From a virus, in IMG/VR virus record IMGVR_UViG_3300031841_004037, positions 1 through 25,008 of that record: a DNA stretch of 25,008 nucleotides. The stretch is one strand, 5' to 3'. This document shows positions 1-11,400 of this stretch, one piece after another. Numbering within the stretch: the stretch's first letter is position 1; the number at the start of each line of letters is the position of its first letter. A program made the translations under genes and the position numbers. The notes under the pieces were generated by a model. That model searched no databases, was not told the origin of the DNA, and saw only the letters and a program-made list of their open reading frames with translations.

Positions 1-3000
1 ATAGATTTCATTAGTTCTTCCACCGTGTATAGATGGAACTCTTATAGTTCGAGTTCTATTATCAAGTCTAGGAACTAGTGTAACGACACCTGTTCTATCT
101 AATACTCCAAATGGATTAACATTTTCCGATCTTGTGGCAAGTGCTTGTTCTATCCAACCGATGGAGTCATATTTTAAAGTGATTAAATTTCCAGTTTTCT
201 GAACATTTGGATCTAATAAGTCATAATTTTCCGATAAATCTAGTGTGCTCTCAGAAATTTGTGATGCTGGAATAGGTCTTTGTTTTAAAGTATTTGAAAA
301 AACTGGAGGTCTAAGAGTTTTATTTCCAATTCTAGCTTTTGTTAAATTTTCATCTGATAATGAGTTGTCAGTAAAATCATCAACAAATATTCCAGATTTA
401 AATCTACTATTTCCTGCAGAATCTTCAATAATAAGTGATTTTACTCCAAGTTCAAGTAAACTCAGAGAAGTAACTTTTTCTAAATTTTCTATTCTATCTT
501 CAATTGATCCAATATCACGCATTGTATATCTTCTGTTATCAATTAACCTTACAAAAGCATCATCTACATTATAAAGATATGCTGGAAGTCTTACTTCGGC
601 AAGATGCATTAAATCTACATCTTGATTTACGGGAGGTTCTGGATTTTTTGAAGAAATTCCTCTTCTTACTAAAATGTTCCCAAACTTATCAAGATAAACA
701 TTGTCAATTCTTGGTAGATAAAAGTCATAACCTACGACAGAACTTTCTCCAGATTTTAAATTAAATCGAGTCGAATTTGTAGTAAAAGTTCTGGAATCAA
801 ATGCAAAGGGAGATTGTGTTGTTGAAGAATTATTTTGAACTCTGGGTCTAAAATCGAGAACATCAGAAGCTTTTATATTTCTTGATCCTATTCGAGGAAT
901 ATCTCTAGAATATCTATCTCTATCATAACTCAAAACTGTGAATACGTCACCATTATCCGATGATGGGACAGTATAATGATCGTATACGACCAAAAGTCTT
1001 CTTTCTGGAGTTTGAGAACCAACTCTTACTATTCTAGAATAATCATAATAATCATTTTTTTGTCCTTTATTAAGTCTAAAATTAGTTGTTACGTTTTTAT
1101 AATTGCCTAAGGTAATTGATTGAATGGTAGATTCTATGTTAGATTCTCTAAATTTTACGGTTTCTCCGACTAAAAATGTCTCTTCATTTAAATATACAAT
1201 TCCAAGATGATTTGAAGATTCTGCCGCTGGTGAAGAATTTGAATTTGATACAATTCTAGCAACAGCACCACTACTAGACCCTACAATATTTTCTCCAATG
1301 ATTGCATTTGTTCCTACACTGGATATGCTGGAAAATTGAATTTCATCTAACAATGGGTCACCAGTTCCAGTCGATTCATATACAACTAAAATATTTGCAA
1401 CATCAGGAACATCTAAAGAAATTTCTTCATCTTGAACTCTCAATCCGTAATATTGATTATAAATCAATCCGTCAACTATTGATGAAGATCCATTACCAAC
1501 GGCAACAGACCCAGATTCTGGATATTTAGAAAGATTTATAACTTTTACGGCACTTCTAGTATATTCTTTAATTTTACTCTTGATACCAGTTTTTTTCAAA
1601 GTGGTATTTACAACAAGACCACCATTATCCGTGCTCTGATTGGGTAAAAGACCTCTAATAGTTACAGTATTTGTTGAAGAATCTATAGAAAACGCATCGG
1701 ATGTAATTGTTCCAATTCCAGCACCACTATATCCTATTCCATATCTTTCCTGATCAAAAGATTCAAAGGTTACGTTAGTAATATCGGAAACAGAATCGGT
1801 GTCAAAAGTCAATACTCCGGAAGAGTCAGTTGTTTCTCCTGTTATTTGTTTTGATATTAACAATTGAGAATCTGAAAGGTCTATGGAAGAAATATTACTT
1901 TCTGGAAGTTTTGCGTAAAGGTATGAATCCTCACTGTTTCTTAATTTTGGAACTCTGAGTTCTGCTACATAATTTCCATTCGTAATTGTTCCACCTTCAA
2001 AAACACCAGTAACTGTGGAAAGAGTCCCGGCAAGAGTAAGAGATGTTAAATCACTACCTACAGTATTTACTCTATCATATTTCAAATCACCATCAACAAT
2101 TACACTAATAATGTCTCCATATTTAAATCCAGTGAATAATTTGCCAGGACTTGTTAATGTACTTCCAGTAATATTAACTTCTGTTATTCCATTTGGAAAT
2201 TTTTTAGATTCTAATACAGAGTCTGCTGTAAAAGTTTGAAACCCAACATGTCCAGATTGAGCAACAGATTTAACATCACTAGAACTATAAACACTGATAC
2301 TTTTTACCGATACAGGTGTATCAATTCCATTGATTATTAATTGCTCACCAACTGCAAAAGTCCCTGAAGTTTGAGTAAGTGCAAAATTATCATCAGATGA
2401 AGAATTTACAACATATCCACTGGCACCACTGCTTTTTCCTTTTACAAAAAATGAAGGTTCTACAGAAATATCTCTATTTGTTGTAATTGTTGTATGTGTT
2501 TGTACATCATAAAGATAAAGATCCCACTGAGTAGAATCTCCAGAATATGCGGAATCTGTTAGATTGAAACCGTAAACTCTTGCTTTTCCAATTGTGTTTA
2601 CACCAACACTATCACCTTTTAATTCCCTTCTCAAATCAATAGTTTCATTTTCCTTTAAAAATCCATTTACATTATTAATCCTCAATAAATTACCCATTTC
2701 AAATGGAATACCAACATTAGATGCACTTTGTGTATCTCTTGGTTTTTGGACATCAATGGATTGTGTCGAGTCAAACTCAACATCATATCCTGCTACATAT
2801 GCCTTTCCAGGAGAAACCTGAAAACACATCAGGTTTTCAGAAGGTGCATTTCCTTGATCGGTAATTTCATCTTCTAAATATACACCATCATTAGAAATTC
2901 TATCATTTAATGATTCTTCAACATTTAAGGTGAATGGATCAATAGTATAATGTCCAGATTCATCATAAGTTCTTTCTGCAAAATAATCTCTTAATATATT

Positions 3001-3876
3001 ATATGTCGTTTTATTGGATATTTTTTTAATTCTTCCATTTTCTACTCTGAGTATCTCTATAAAATCAGTATCACTTAAATCCGTTAATGGTTTTTTATCT
3101 AAAGTTAATCCAATTTTGAATCTATCTGCACCTGGAGAAGCAAAATTGCTAAATCCTTTTGCATTGTCAAAAAGTGAACTATCATCTTTCGAGTTTACAA
3201 TATCTTCCGATATTCTTAGTCCTACTCTGTAAGATGGTGTATTTGTATAAAAATCTAATATAATTGTTTGCCTTGAAACATTTACAAAAGAACCTCTGAC
3301 AAAATAAACACCGTTGTCAATAGACGCTGCAGATCCAACAGATGTTGCATTTACTCCCAATAATGAAGCAAATGTGGTTCCGGAAACAATCGTGGTGTTT
3401 CCATAGGTAACATTTTCACTGGCAAACAATGATTCGCCATCTTGAAATGTTGTTGTTTGAGAATCGAAACCAACATTAATATATTTGACGTAAATCGTCA
3501 CATTGTCTACAAGACTACTATCTGAAGGCAAAGCTACGTACTGCACAGTAGCTGTGACACCAGAAAGTTGTCCAGTTATTGTTTTTCCAACAAAATTCTT
3601 TATATAAAGAGAAATATCTATTCCAAGATTTAATGTATTTAATCTTACCGCAGAAAATTGACTATCAAAAGTAACATCTCCAGGAAGAACCATTGATCCT
3701 TCCTTGAAAAAATTATTTCCAAAAGACTCTATCTGACCCTGTAAAATAGATTGAAGAGTTGTTAATTCTCTAGCTTGAACTGGATATCCTGGTTTGAATA
3801 AAACTTTATAAAAGTTTTTATTCTGATCAAAATCATCATAATATGGATTGATATTTAAATCGGTTTTTTGTGCCAT
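1..3876 (-). CDS. DUF4815-type baseplate/tail structural protein (C-terminus outside window)
   Basis: The frame stays open for 1292 codons from the ATG at 3876 to the left edge, so the C-terminus is missing. The N-terminus (MAQKTDLNINPYYDDFD, then KPGYPVQARELTTLQSIL at about residues 28-45, then FFKEGSMVLPGDV) is the signature I associate with DUF4815 virion proteins of marine T4-like phages. A second conserved stretch lies at about 1100-450 nt: NKGQKNDYYDYSRIV, then YLPRIDNVYLDKFG, then RLIDNRRYTMRDIGSIEDRI. The start is 6 nt after the gp8 stop, so the gene is probably co-transcribed with gp8 from the late promoter at 5430-5437. Its place, right after gp8, is where T4 has gp9/gp10, so a peripheral baseplate or fibre-attachment role is inferred. 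Family is fairly secure; exact role is not. Confidence 0.88.
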   Translation of the reverse strand, partial: MAQKTDLNINPYYDDFDQNKNFYKVLFKPGYPVQARELTTLQSILQGQIESFGNNFFKEGSMVLPGDVTFDSQFSAVRLNTLNLGIDISLYIKNFVGKTITGQLSGVTATVQYVALPSDSSLVDNVTIYVKYINVGFDSQTTTFQDGESLFASENVTYGNTTIVSGTTFASLLGVNATSVGSAASIDNGVYFVRGSFVNVSRQTIILDFYTNTPSYRVGLRISEDIVNSKDDSSLFDNAKGFSNFASPGADRFKIGLTLDKKPLTDLSDTDFIEILRVENGRIKKISNKTTYNILRDYFAERTYDESGHYTIDPFTLNVEESLNDRISNDGVYLEDEITDQGNAPSENLMCFQVSPGKAYVAGYDVEFDSTQSIDVQKPRDTQSASNVGIPFEMGNLLRINNVNGFLKENETIDLRRELKGDSVGVNTIGKARVYGFNLTDSAYSGDSTQWDLYLYDVQTHTTITTNRDISVEPSFFVKGKSSGASGYVVNSSSDDNFALTQTSGTFAVGEQLIINGIDTPVSVKSISVYSSSDVKSVAQSGHVGFQTFTADSVLESKKFPNGITEVNITGSTLTSPGKLFTGFKYGDIISVIVDGDLKYDRVNTVGSDLTSLTLAGTLSTVTGVFEGGTITNGNYVAELRVPKLRNSEDSYLYAKLPESNISSIDLSDSQLLISKQITGETTDSSGVLTFDTDSVSDITNVTFESFDQERYGIGYSGAGIGTITSDAFSIDSSTNTVTIRGLLPNQSTDNGGLVVNTTLKKTGIKSKIKEYTRSAVKVINLSKYPESGSVAVGNGSSSIVDGLIYNQYYGLRVQDEEISLDVPDVANILVVYESTGTGDPLLDEIQFSSISSVGTNAIIGENIVGSSSGAVARIVSNSNSSPAAESSNHLGIVYLNEETFLVGETVKFRESNIESTIQSITLGNYKNVTTNFRLNKGQKNDYYDYSRIVRVGSQTPERRLLVVYDHYTVPSSDNGDVFTVLSYDRDRYSRDIPRIGSRNIKASDVLDFRPRVQNNSSTTQSPFAFDSRTFTTNSTRFNLKSGESSVVGYDFYLPRIDNVYLDKFGNILVRRGISSKNPEPPVNQDVDLMHLAEVRLPAYLYNVDDAFVRLIDNRRYTMRDIGSIEDRIENLEKVTSLSLLELGVKSLIIEDSAGNSRFKSGIFVDDFTDNSLSDENLTKARIGNKTLRPPVFSNTLKQRPIPASQISESTLDLSENYDLLDPNVQKTGNLITLKYDSIGWIEQALATRSENVNPFGVLDRTGVVTLVPRLDNRTRTIRVPSIHGGRTNEIY

Positions 3877-3882
3877 CTTTTT

Positions 3883-5412
3883 TTAGAATTCCAGAATAAT
3901 TTTAACGTCTTCTTTTTGTTTAGAGTCTCTCTGAACAATGGGTCGGTTGTCAATGTAAATTATATCCCCTGTCTTTTTATTTATCTCAGGATTTGCCAGT
4001 CCTTCTGTGAAAGTTACATCCAGATTAATTACTTTACCATCACTCGTAGTAATTGTGTTTGTGCCATCCACTGTTGTATCTATACTAACATCAACATTAT
4101 CAACAGTAATACCTTGAGAAGAAACAAAAGAAACTATTTTCTCAGTGTCATTCGAATGAGTTTGATCAATCCCACCATCATAACCATAAGATAATGATCT
4201 GTCCTGATAGTATTTTAAAATCTTAGAATCTTTATCATATGATGCAACATAACCTTTTGCAATTCCAACTCCATCTATGTTTTGAGTTATTTTATCTCCA
4301 ATATTGGGATTAAACTCTGCATTACCATCAATTGCGATTGAATATAAAGAAGAAAAAGTATTTGCTGTATATGTCACTCCGGTTCTTTTTCCGGTGGAAG
4401 AAAAAGTTTCTGGATTTTTTATAACTCCAACTTGTGAAAATTTAGTATCTGTTGGAAAGTCTTTTGTAGAATCATCAAATCTTGCATATAGTAAAACCTT
4501 ATCAGCACCGAGTTCTTGATATATATCAAACCCATGACCTCTTGATGGTGGAATAATAGGTATTAATTTTGCTCCCGTTCCACTGGTTGGCATTTTTATT
4601 GATCCATATGTATATCCATATCCACCATTCGTTACAATTACTTTTGTTATTGTGCCATTTTCTACTGTTACACTAGCAGTTGCTCCAACTCCATCTCCTA
4701 TTATGTCAGCATTAAAACTAGATGTATAATTTGTTCCACCTTGCTCAATATATACGGTTTTAATTTGATTACTATTAGAATCAGAATTTCCCCCATCTCT
4801 AATTGATTGAATTTCAGAATCGGTGCTAGTGGACCAATTATTTGGTAAAGTAATGTATTCGGTAGAATCAAATTTTATAATATCTGCTGGTAATATTTTA
4901 TATAAGTATTTCCATTTATATCCATCACTATAAGAAACGGGTTCTATATCAGTATGATTTGGTTCTTGTGTTGATCCAGAAATAGTGGGACTTGTCCCCG
5001 AAGATCCATTTTCTATACAAATATAAACCTTATATTCACTCGTAACTACATAATAATTTGCACTATATAACCTTTCTGCATTTGATGCTGGAGATGGATT
5101 TCCGTCCCTATAATCATGCCTATACATGTCATAAGGGGTATTTGATATCCAATCGTATTTTTTTACAACTCTTCTAACATTCTCCGATGTTATTTTTTTG
5201 CCAAATAGACTTGTATCTCTATAATGTGACAAATAATCATAATTATCGATAGGATTATTTGCCGTACTAGTATTCCAATCAGTATTCCTACCAAATCCAG
5301 TTGCAGTTGGATTTGATAATCCTAAAAATGCATAATATGAATTATTACTGATAGAATCTACAAAAGAACCGGCATTCAATATTCTAAATTGATCTGTTAC
5401 GAATGCAGCCAT
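3883..5412 (-). CDS. 8: Baseplate wedge subunit gp8
   Basis: A 509-aa homologue of T4 gp8, a structural subunit of the contractile-tail baseplate wedge. The C-terminus GDIIYIDNRPIVQRDSKQKE followed by DVKIILEF parallels T4 gp8 (GEMIYMENRPPI, ending INILFTF). The N-terminal TDQFRILNAGSFVDSI and the GYKWKYLYKI stretch (T4 GYVWEYLFEI) also fit. It is longer than T4 gp8 (about 334 aa). Part of the extra length is a glycine-rich beta module at about residues 225-295 (GDGVGATASVTVENGTITKV, then GGYGYTYG), a type that also recurs in the giant upstream protein. A TATAAATA late promoter lies 18 nt upstream of the ATG. I see no good Shine-Dalgarno sequence. The next gene starts 6 nt after the stop. Confidence 0.92.
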   Translation of the reverse strand: MAAFVTDQFRILNAGSFVDSISNNSYYAFLGLSNPTATGFGRNTDWNTSTANNPIDNYDYLSHYRDTSLFGKKITSENVRRVVKKYDWISNTPYDMYRHDYRDGNPSPASNAERLYSANYYVVTSEYKVYICIENGSSGTSPTISGSTQEPNHTDIEPVSYSDGYKWKYLYKILPADIIKFDSTEYITLPNNWSTSTDSEIQSIRDGGNSDSNSNQIKTVYIEQGGTNYTSSFNADIIGDGVGATASVTVENGTITKVIVTNGGYGYTYGSIKMPTSGTGAKLIPIIPPSRGHGFDIYQELGADKVLLYARFDDSTKDFPTDTKFSQVGVIKNPETFSSTGKRTGVTYTANTFSSLYSIAIDGNAEFNPNIGDKITQNIDGVGIAKGYVASYDKDSKILKYYQDRSLSYGYDGGIDQTHSNDTEKIVSFVSSQGITVDNVDVSIDTTVDGTNTITTSDGKVINLDVTFTEGLANPEINKKTGDIIYIDNRPIVQRDSKQKEDVKIILEF

Positions 5413-5429
5413 ATTAATAGTTTTTTAGA

Positions 5430-5437
5430 TATTTATA
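5430..5437 (-). promoter_or_regulatory. T4-type late promoter TATAAATA upstream of gp8
   Basis: The minus strand reads TATAAATA exactly, the T4 late promoter octamer recognised by gp55-type sigma with the sliding clamp. It sits in the only sizeable gap of the baseplate block (46 nt between the giant gene's stop and the gp8 start), 18 nt before the gp8 ATG. It should start a transcript covering gp8 and the DUF4815 gene. Confidence 0.85.
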
Positions 5438-5458
5438 CGATGATGTGTAGGTCAATTA

Positions 5459-8400
5459 TTATAAGACTATTTTTGGAATTGCTCCCGTTTTTCTAATACC
5501 AAAACCTCTTCTCTGAATTGTTGGATATGTTGATAAACCAGAATAAGTTTTTCCGGTTACACCTATTGATATTGGATTGGAGGATCTAGTGCCAACTGAT
5601 AATTTACCCCATGAATATTTTCCAACTGGATTTAAAATACTTCCAGTTGTCCCAATACCAATAATATCAGAATCGGATTTTACATTACATGTAATAATAC
5701 CAATGTTGTCATTATTTGACCAATCTGATATACGATAGATATTATCAAAGAACGATGTTCCAATTCCAACAATTGCAGAATCCGAATCAATAATAGAAGT
5801 TACTCCATTGCCAATACGTGTATCAAAAATACAAATTGGATTTCCTGTTGCTATACCACTGAAATAATTTCCAGTAACATCGTGATAAACTTCAAATTTT
5901 AATGCTAAATCAGTTCCAATACCTGGTGCAGTTGTAATCCCTGTTACAATACCGGAAAATCCATTGACAATGGTAAATCCAGTAATTTTTTCATAGTTAA
6001 GATTTGGAGTTTCTGCAAATATTGATGGAGCAACCGTATATCCAAATCCCGAATTGGTAATAGCAACTGAGGAAACACTACCATTTGTTATAGTCGCTGT
6101 CGCAGTTGCAGTTGTTCCTATCCCAACTCCAATATTTGGTGGACTTGTAAATTTTAGAGATATTATTGTTTGATCGGATAGATATCCAGATCCAGAATTT
6201 ACTGTTGTTATTTCACTGACAGTTCCACCAGCACCAATTGAAGCAGTAAATGCGGCAGCAACCGGATTTGTATCTTCAAAAATCAAAGCATCAAATCCTG
6301 TTGCGGTATCATCAGTAAACCCAGTATTTCCATCATTTGATGCAAATGTACCATCTTCATATTCAAATAGTCCCACAGAATCTACAAATATTTCAGTAGA
6401 TGTAATATCAACATCTCCAATTATTTTTGATGTTGGTACGATTAATGGCTCAATAGAATCTCTTGATTTATAAACAAATTCCCCATTTATCTTTTTATCT
6501 TCTTTCTGTTTTGTCCAGGAAAGTGGTTTGTACACCGATTCGTTAATTCCTGGTCCAGAATATCTATTTGTTTCAAACTTATCTGAGAATGCTAAATTGT
6601 AAACAGTTCTTTTATTTTGTGTTTTAGTGTTCTGATCCGTATTGGTACTTATTACCTGAACAATATCTCCAGTTTTTATAGTGGGGAACACATTATCAAC
6701 TACATTAGAATCAGTTCCGTCTATACCTTTATAGAAAAATATATCTATTTCATCTTCGGGCAATGGTGCTGATGCAAACACGAAAGATGTACCACCCTCA
6801 AAAATATAATTAACTCCAGGTTCTTGTATAATTCCATTTATAAAGATTATAAGAACATTATTAATATTTTTTTCAATTTGAGTATTCTTTTCAGTTTCGA
6901 AACTAAGAAGTTCTCCATTATATACGATTGGAAATCTTCTTCTCGTTCCATTTTGATATTGAGATATTGAATCCAAATAATCAAGTTCTCCAAATTCCCA
7001 AGCAGCAAAATTGTCGGAATAAGTATCAACAACAGTAATTGTAAAATCGGATATAGGAGAACTCAAACTGCCATGAGTTACTAAGCCAACTGGTTTAAAT
7101 ACATCACCTCTTTGGAATCCATATCCAGACCTAGAGAACTTAAATTCTTTGACTTCGAATAAAGTAGATCCTATTCCCGTAGTATTCACACCACCAACAA
7201 TAATATCCATTAATAATCCAGTGCCAGTATCAGTTGTTGCGCCAATACCTCTTCTTTCAACTCCAATGATTGGTAAATTCTCATATGAGGGATCGGAAAC
7301 AAAGATTTGCGGGTTGTTATATCCAGTACCACCATCATTATCTACACTAAATGTTAGTGTTCCACCAGCACCTACTGTAGCACTAATGACTGCTACATCT
7401 CCAGTATGTCCCTCCTCAAAGACACTAACACCAATAGAAACTAAACCATTATATCCAGAACCAACATTATCAGTTGTCCCAAGTCCAACAGATACGATGG
7501 ATCCAGCAGCACCAACAACCGCAGTTACAGAAGCTCCTACAAGTGGTGCAAATCCAAGTCCAGGAGTGGAACCATATGATACTATGATGCCTCCTCTAGG
7601 CAATTGATTGAGATTAACATCATAGTCCGAAGTTATATAATCCTCCAATGTATCTGGTCTTTGAACCCCAGAAAAACTTATAGTTGTTATTCCAAGACTC
7701 TTATCTTCTTCAATTTCATAATTAAATTTTGTTGGATTGTTATCAGTTTTTGGTGATTGGTATATACTATTAATGAAAACCAGTCCACTAGCACCTTCAG
7801 TTCCAATTCCTGTTGTGTCGGCACCACCAACTTTTAATGTGTAGGTTTTGCCAATTCCAGTAAATTCATCTGATATATTATCATAAACTTTATTATCATC
7901 GTAATTTGATTTTAAGAAAACTCTTCCATTAAATTTAGAAGTTTCTGCATTAAAATTATTTCTTGTCCTATCAATTTGAGGATTTCCTCTTGGAGGTTCT
8001 GCAAAATGAATCTGATCATCTACAATATTAAATGCTCCTTTATAAACTCTTGCAGTAGTCGTGTCTGTGTGAGTTGATGCGGATGATCCAACAAATCCTC
8101 TCTTAACTTGTACTAAATTTAAAGATCCACCATATTCTATTGGACCAATATTTGTTGTTCCCAGACCCACATTTATAACATTCATATATTCATCATCTAC
8201 CAACAATATATCATTAGGATTAATTGTTGATATCCCACTTAAAGATATAATATCCGTGCTAATTCCAACCTCTCCATCTATATTTCCATCTAATGTATGT
8301 TCTATTTTTGTAAATGCTATTGGATACTGAACTAAACCGTCAATAGAAATAATGCACTTACTATTTCTATTTGCCATTGTAAATCTGTGAGCATTACCAG

Positions 8401-11400
8401 TAGAAATTCCTGTAAATGTTACTGCAGATCCATCCTTTGTTTCTGATACTTTGAATGTATCATTTGTCAGTTTGATGGCGTAAACTGTAGGTTGCAGATA
8501 TCCACCACCACTCTTTTCCATGGAACCTATTCCAACTCCTTCAATAGTAGAACCTGGAGTATAAATTAATTCTTCTCCATTCGCAAAAAAGTGATTTTTA
8601 ATTGTAAATGTTCCGGTTGAAGCATTAAGTTGTGAAGAATCTCCTGGATTAAATGTCTTAGAAAAAATAGGTATATTATCATCTGTAAGTACGAAATTGG
8701 TTTTGTTAATTCTTTCAAGATTAATACCATTATAGAATTTTTCATCAATACTTTCTATAATAGAACCATATTCCAAGTCTCTGTGGTCATTGAGAATATC
8801 TAAATTTTTATACAAAGATTTGCTGAAAATTTCTATATCAATATCACCAGTCATATCAGAATCTGGATAAAATTTCAATATTAAATTATCAGAGGAAACC
8901 TCTGCTCCAAAAGTTCCGATTCCAGAAGATTCATCAAATCCATCTTCATCTTTGGATATAGCCAAAAATGGTAACTGCTGTACGATGATATCAGAACCAT
9001 CATAAACCATCATTGTCTGATGAAGTGCCTGTGTTGCACCCATACTAACCTGAATAATTGATCTTGATGCATCAAACAGTGTTTTATCTATGGATAGTAT
9101 AGTTGTGGATAGTCCTGAAGTTGTTGTAGAAAAACCGGATTCATAAATCGCACTTCTTTCTTGACCATCCAATTGAGCAGATGTATTATATCGATATGTT
9201 CCTATTCCAGTAGTTGTTGTCCCAAAACCAACAATAGTGCTTCGTATTAATAAATCATTTGAGTTACTATTCTCATGGGTTATACTTAAAATGCCATTTT
9301 CTATATTGGAATAAAAAGTTCCTATTTGATTTCCATTAAATCCACTTTTTTCAGATCCATCAACATAATACTCTGACAAGTATGTTGATGTTCCAGCACC
9401 AACAACATATAATTTAGTATAACTAGAATCTAATGTAGTGCGATTTATTATATGTGAATTGATATAGAGGGAGTTATATGATTCAGAGTCTACTGAGATT
9501 ATAGTTGCCGTTCCTACACCAACTGTTGTTCCCAAACCAACAACTGTCGATCCAGTCAAATCAATAAATCCTACAGACTGTGTTCCTATTCCAGACTCCT
9601 GAGAATTAAAGACTTGTCTAATTATTTTTAGATCATAATCACTATTGTATGGATCTTCAGGAACAAATCTTAAAAATGTTTCCCCAAATTCATTTGTATT
9701 TAATTGAAAATCTCCAAATTTATTGTTATCAAATCCATCAGTAGTTCCAATTCCTGCTATTGATTCATTTTCAACAATAAAGTTTTCTTCTCCATCACTT
9801 AGAATGGTAATATCAACTAATTGAATTTCATGATTTTTTTCGGGATTAACTACTCTAATTAAAAAATTGTGATAAGGAATATCATCAATTTCTTCTATAT
9901 TTAAAAACTCGCTTGGTGGTATTTCGGTGCTGGAAAATTGGTTACTAATATCATCAATACTCAAAACATTCATACTCTCTTTTAATTCAGTATAGTTTGT
10001 GAGTTTCTCATTTTTTAATTTCAAGAATTTTGATCTTGATCCCACTACATCCTGATCAATAACTAAATCGAAATTATTAATAGTATCAACTCTATGCTCA
10101 CTTGTCAAATCTTTAATGATGGTGAGTTCATTCGAAAAAGTAGTAAATCTAGATAATGAACTCTTTATTATCTCAGTATCTGCAAAATTTTTCATCCCAC
10201 TTACATGAACTAAATTTTCAACTGGAGATTGTTGATCTCTATATGTAATAGGACTTTTTATCGAATAAGAAAGATTTTGATAATAATCATTATTAGGAGT
10301 TAATTGATAATCTTCACTCAGTTTTCCAGTTTCATTATTCCATCCAATATTTTTTAAGTTAGAATATTTTACATTAAATATTCCGTCATTAGATACTAAA
10401 TCTTTGATAAGTGCTATATTTCCAGAATCATTTCCAATAATTGTTTCTCCAATAGACAAATCATAAAAACCGGAAACTTTCAAAGATGCATCATTGCTTT
10501 CAGTTACTTTTAAATCCCTAATTATTCCATTAGATGATAATTTTTCTCCAACTTTAAATGTGGATGGTTTTTGTAATATTTCAAAAACTGGATAGTCCGA
10601 CTTTTTAATAATTGTTGCACTAAAATCTTGAACTATTTTCGCAGTTCCTATATTTGATGTTAATTGATCAGAAACTTCTATTGTTACAGTGTCATTAACA
10701 CCAGTATTATCATAATTAGTTACCTTTAAAAATCTATATCCATAATCAGATGAATTAAATCCATCACCAATAGATCCTGATTTTTGTATTCCTTCTACAA
10801 AAACTTCATCTCCTTCTTGGAATGGATCTTGTCTAAAAGTTGATATACCAAGAATTGTTGGTGTTGATATTGTACATTTAAAAGTATTTGAAGTTAGAGT
10901 TTCAACCTTTTCTACAGATATTCCATTACTGTTGTTAACTGTAAATATTTCCGTTCCAACATCCGGTAATCCTTTTGGTTCCGAATTGACTCTAGCAGAA
11001 ACTATAGAAGAACCTACAATTGTAAAATCTATTAATCCTGAGTTAATAACACTCCTATCGGAGGAATTTATTAACACATAATCTGGCAATTCAACATATC
11101 CCTTACCTCCACTAATAACGGTGATTTTTTCTATAGTATTTGAATTTTCCAATACTATTGTTGGAGAAGCTAATACTTTAGGTCTTAATGTTTTGTCTGA
11201 AGAATATGTAAATCTATCATTAATTGTTCTCAGTTGACTTATGCTTCCAATTTTTTTGGATCTTGGAATAATAGTTAAATTATCTCCGAAAGAAGAATTT
11301 GTAGACTTTAAAGTTGGAAGTTTTTTATATGAATTTCCCGATGAAATGATATTTAAAGAATTAACGGGTCCAGATGATCCTATTGAAACTGTAGAATATT

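Noticed and set aside
7149-7607. 152-aa plus-strand ORF rich in Pro, Val and Thr
   Set aside because: It lies antisense to the giant gene, in its Gly/Thr-rich part; the composition is what the complement of Gly-Val-Gly-Thr codons gives, with no ribosome site or promoter.
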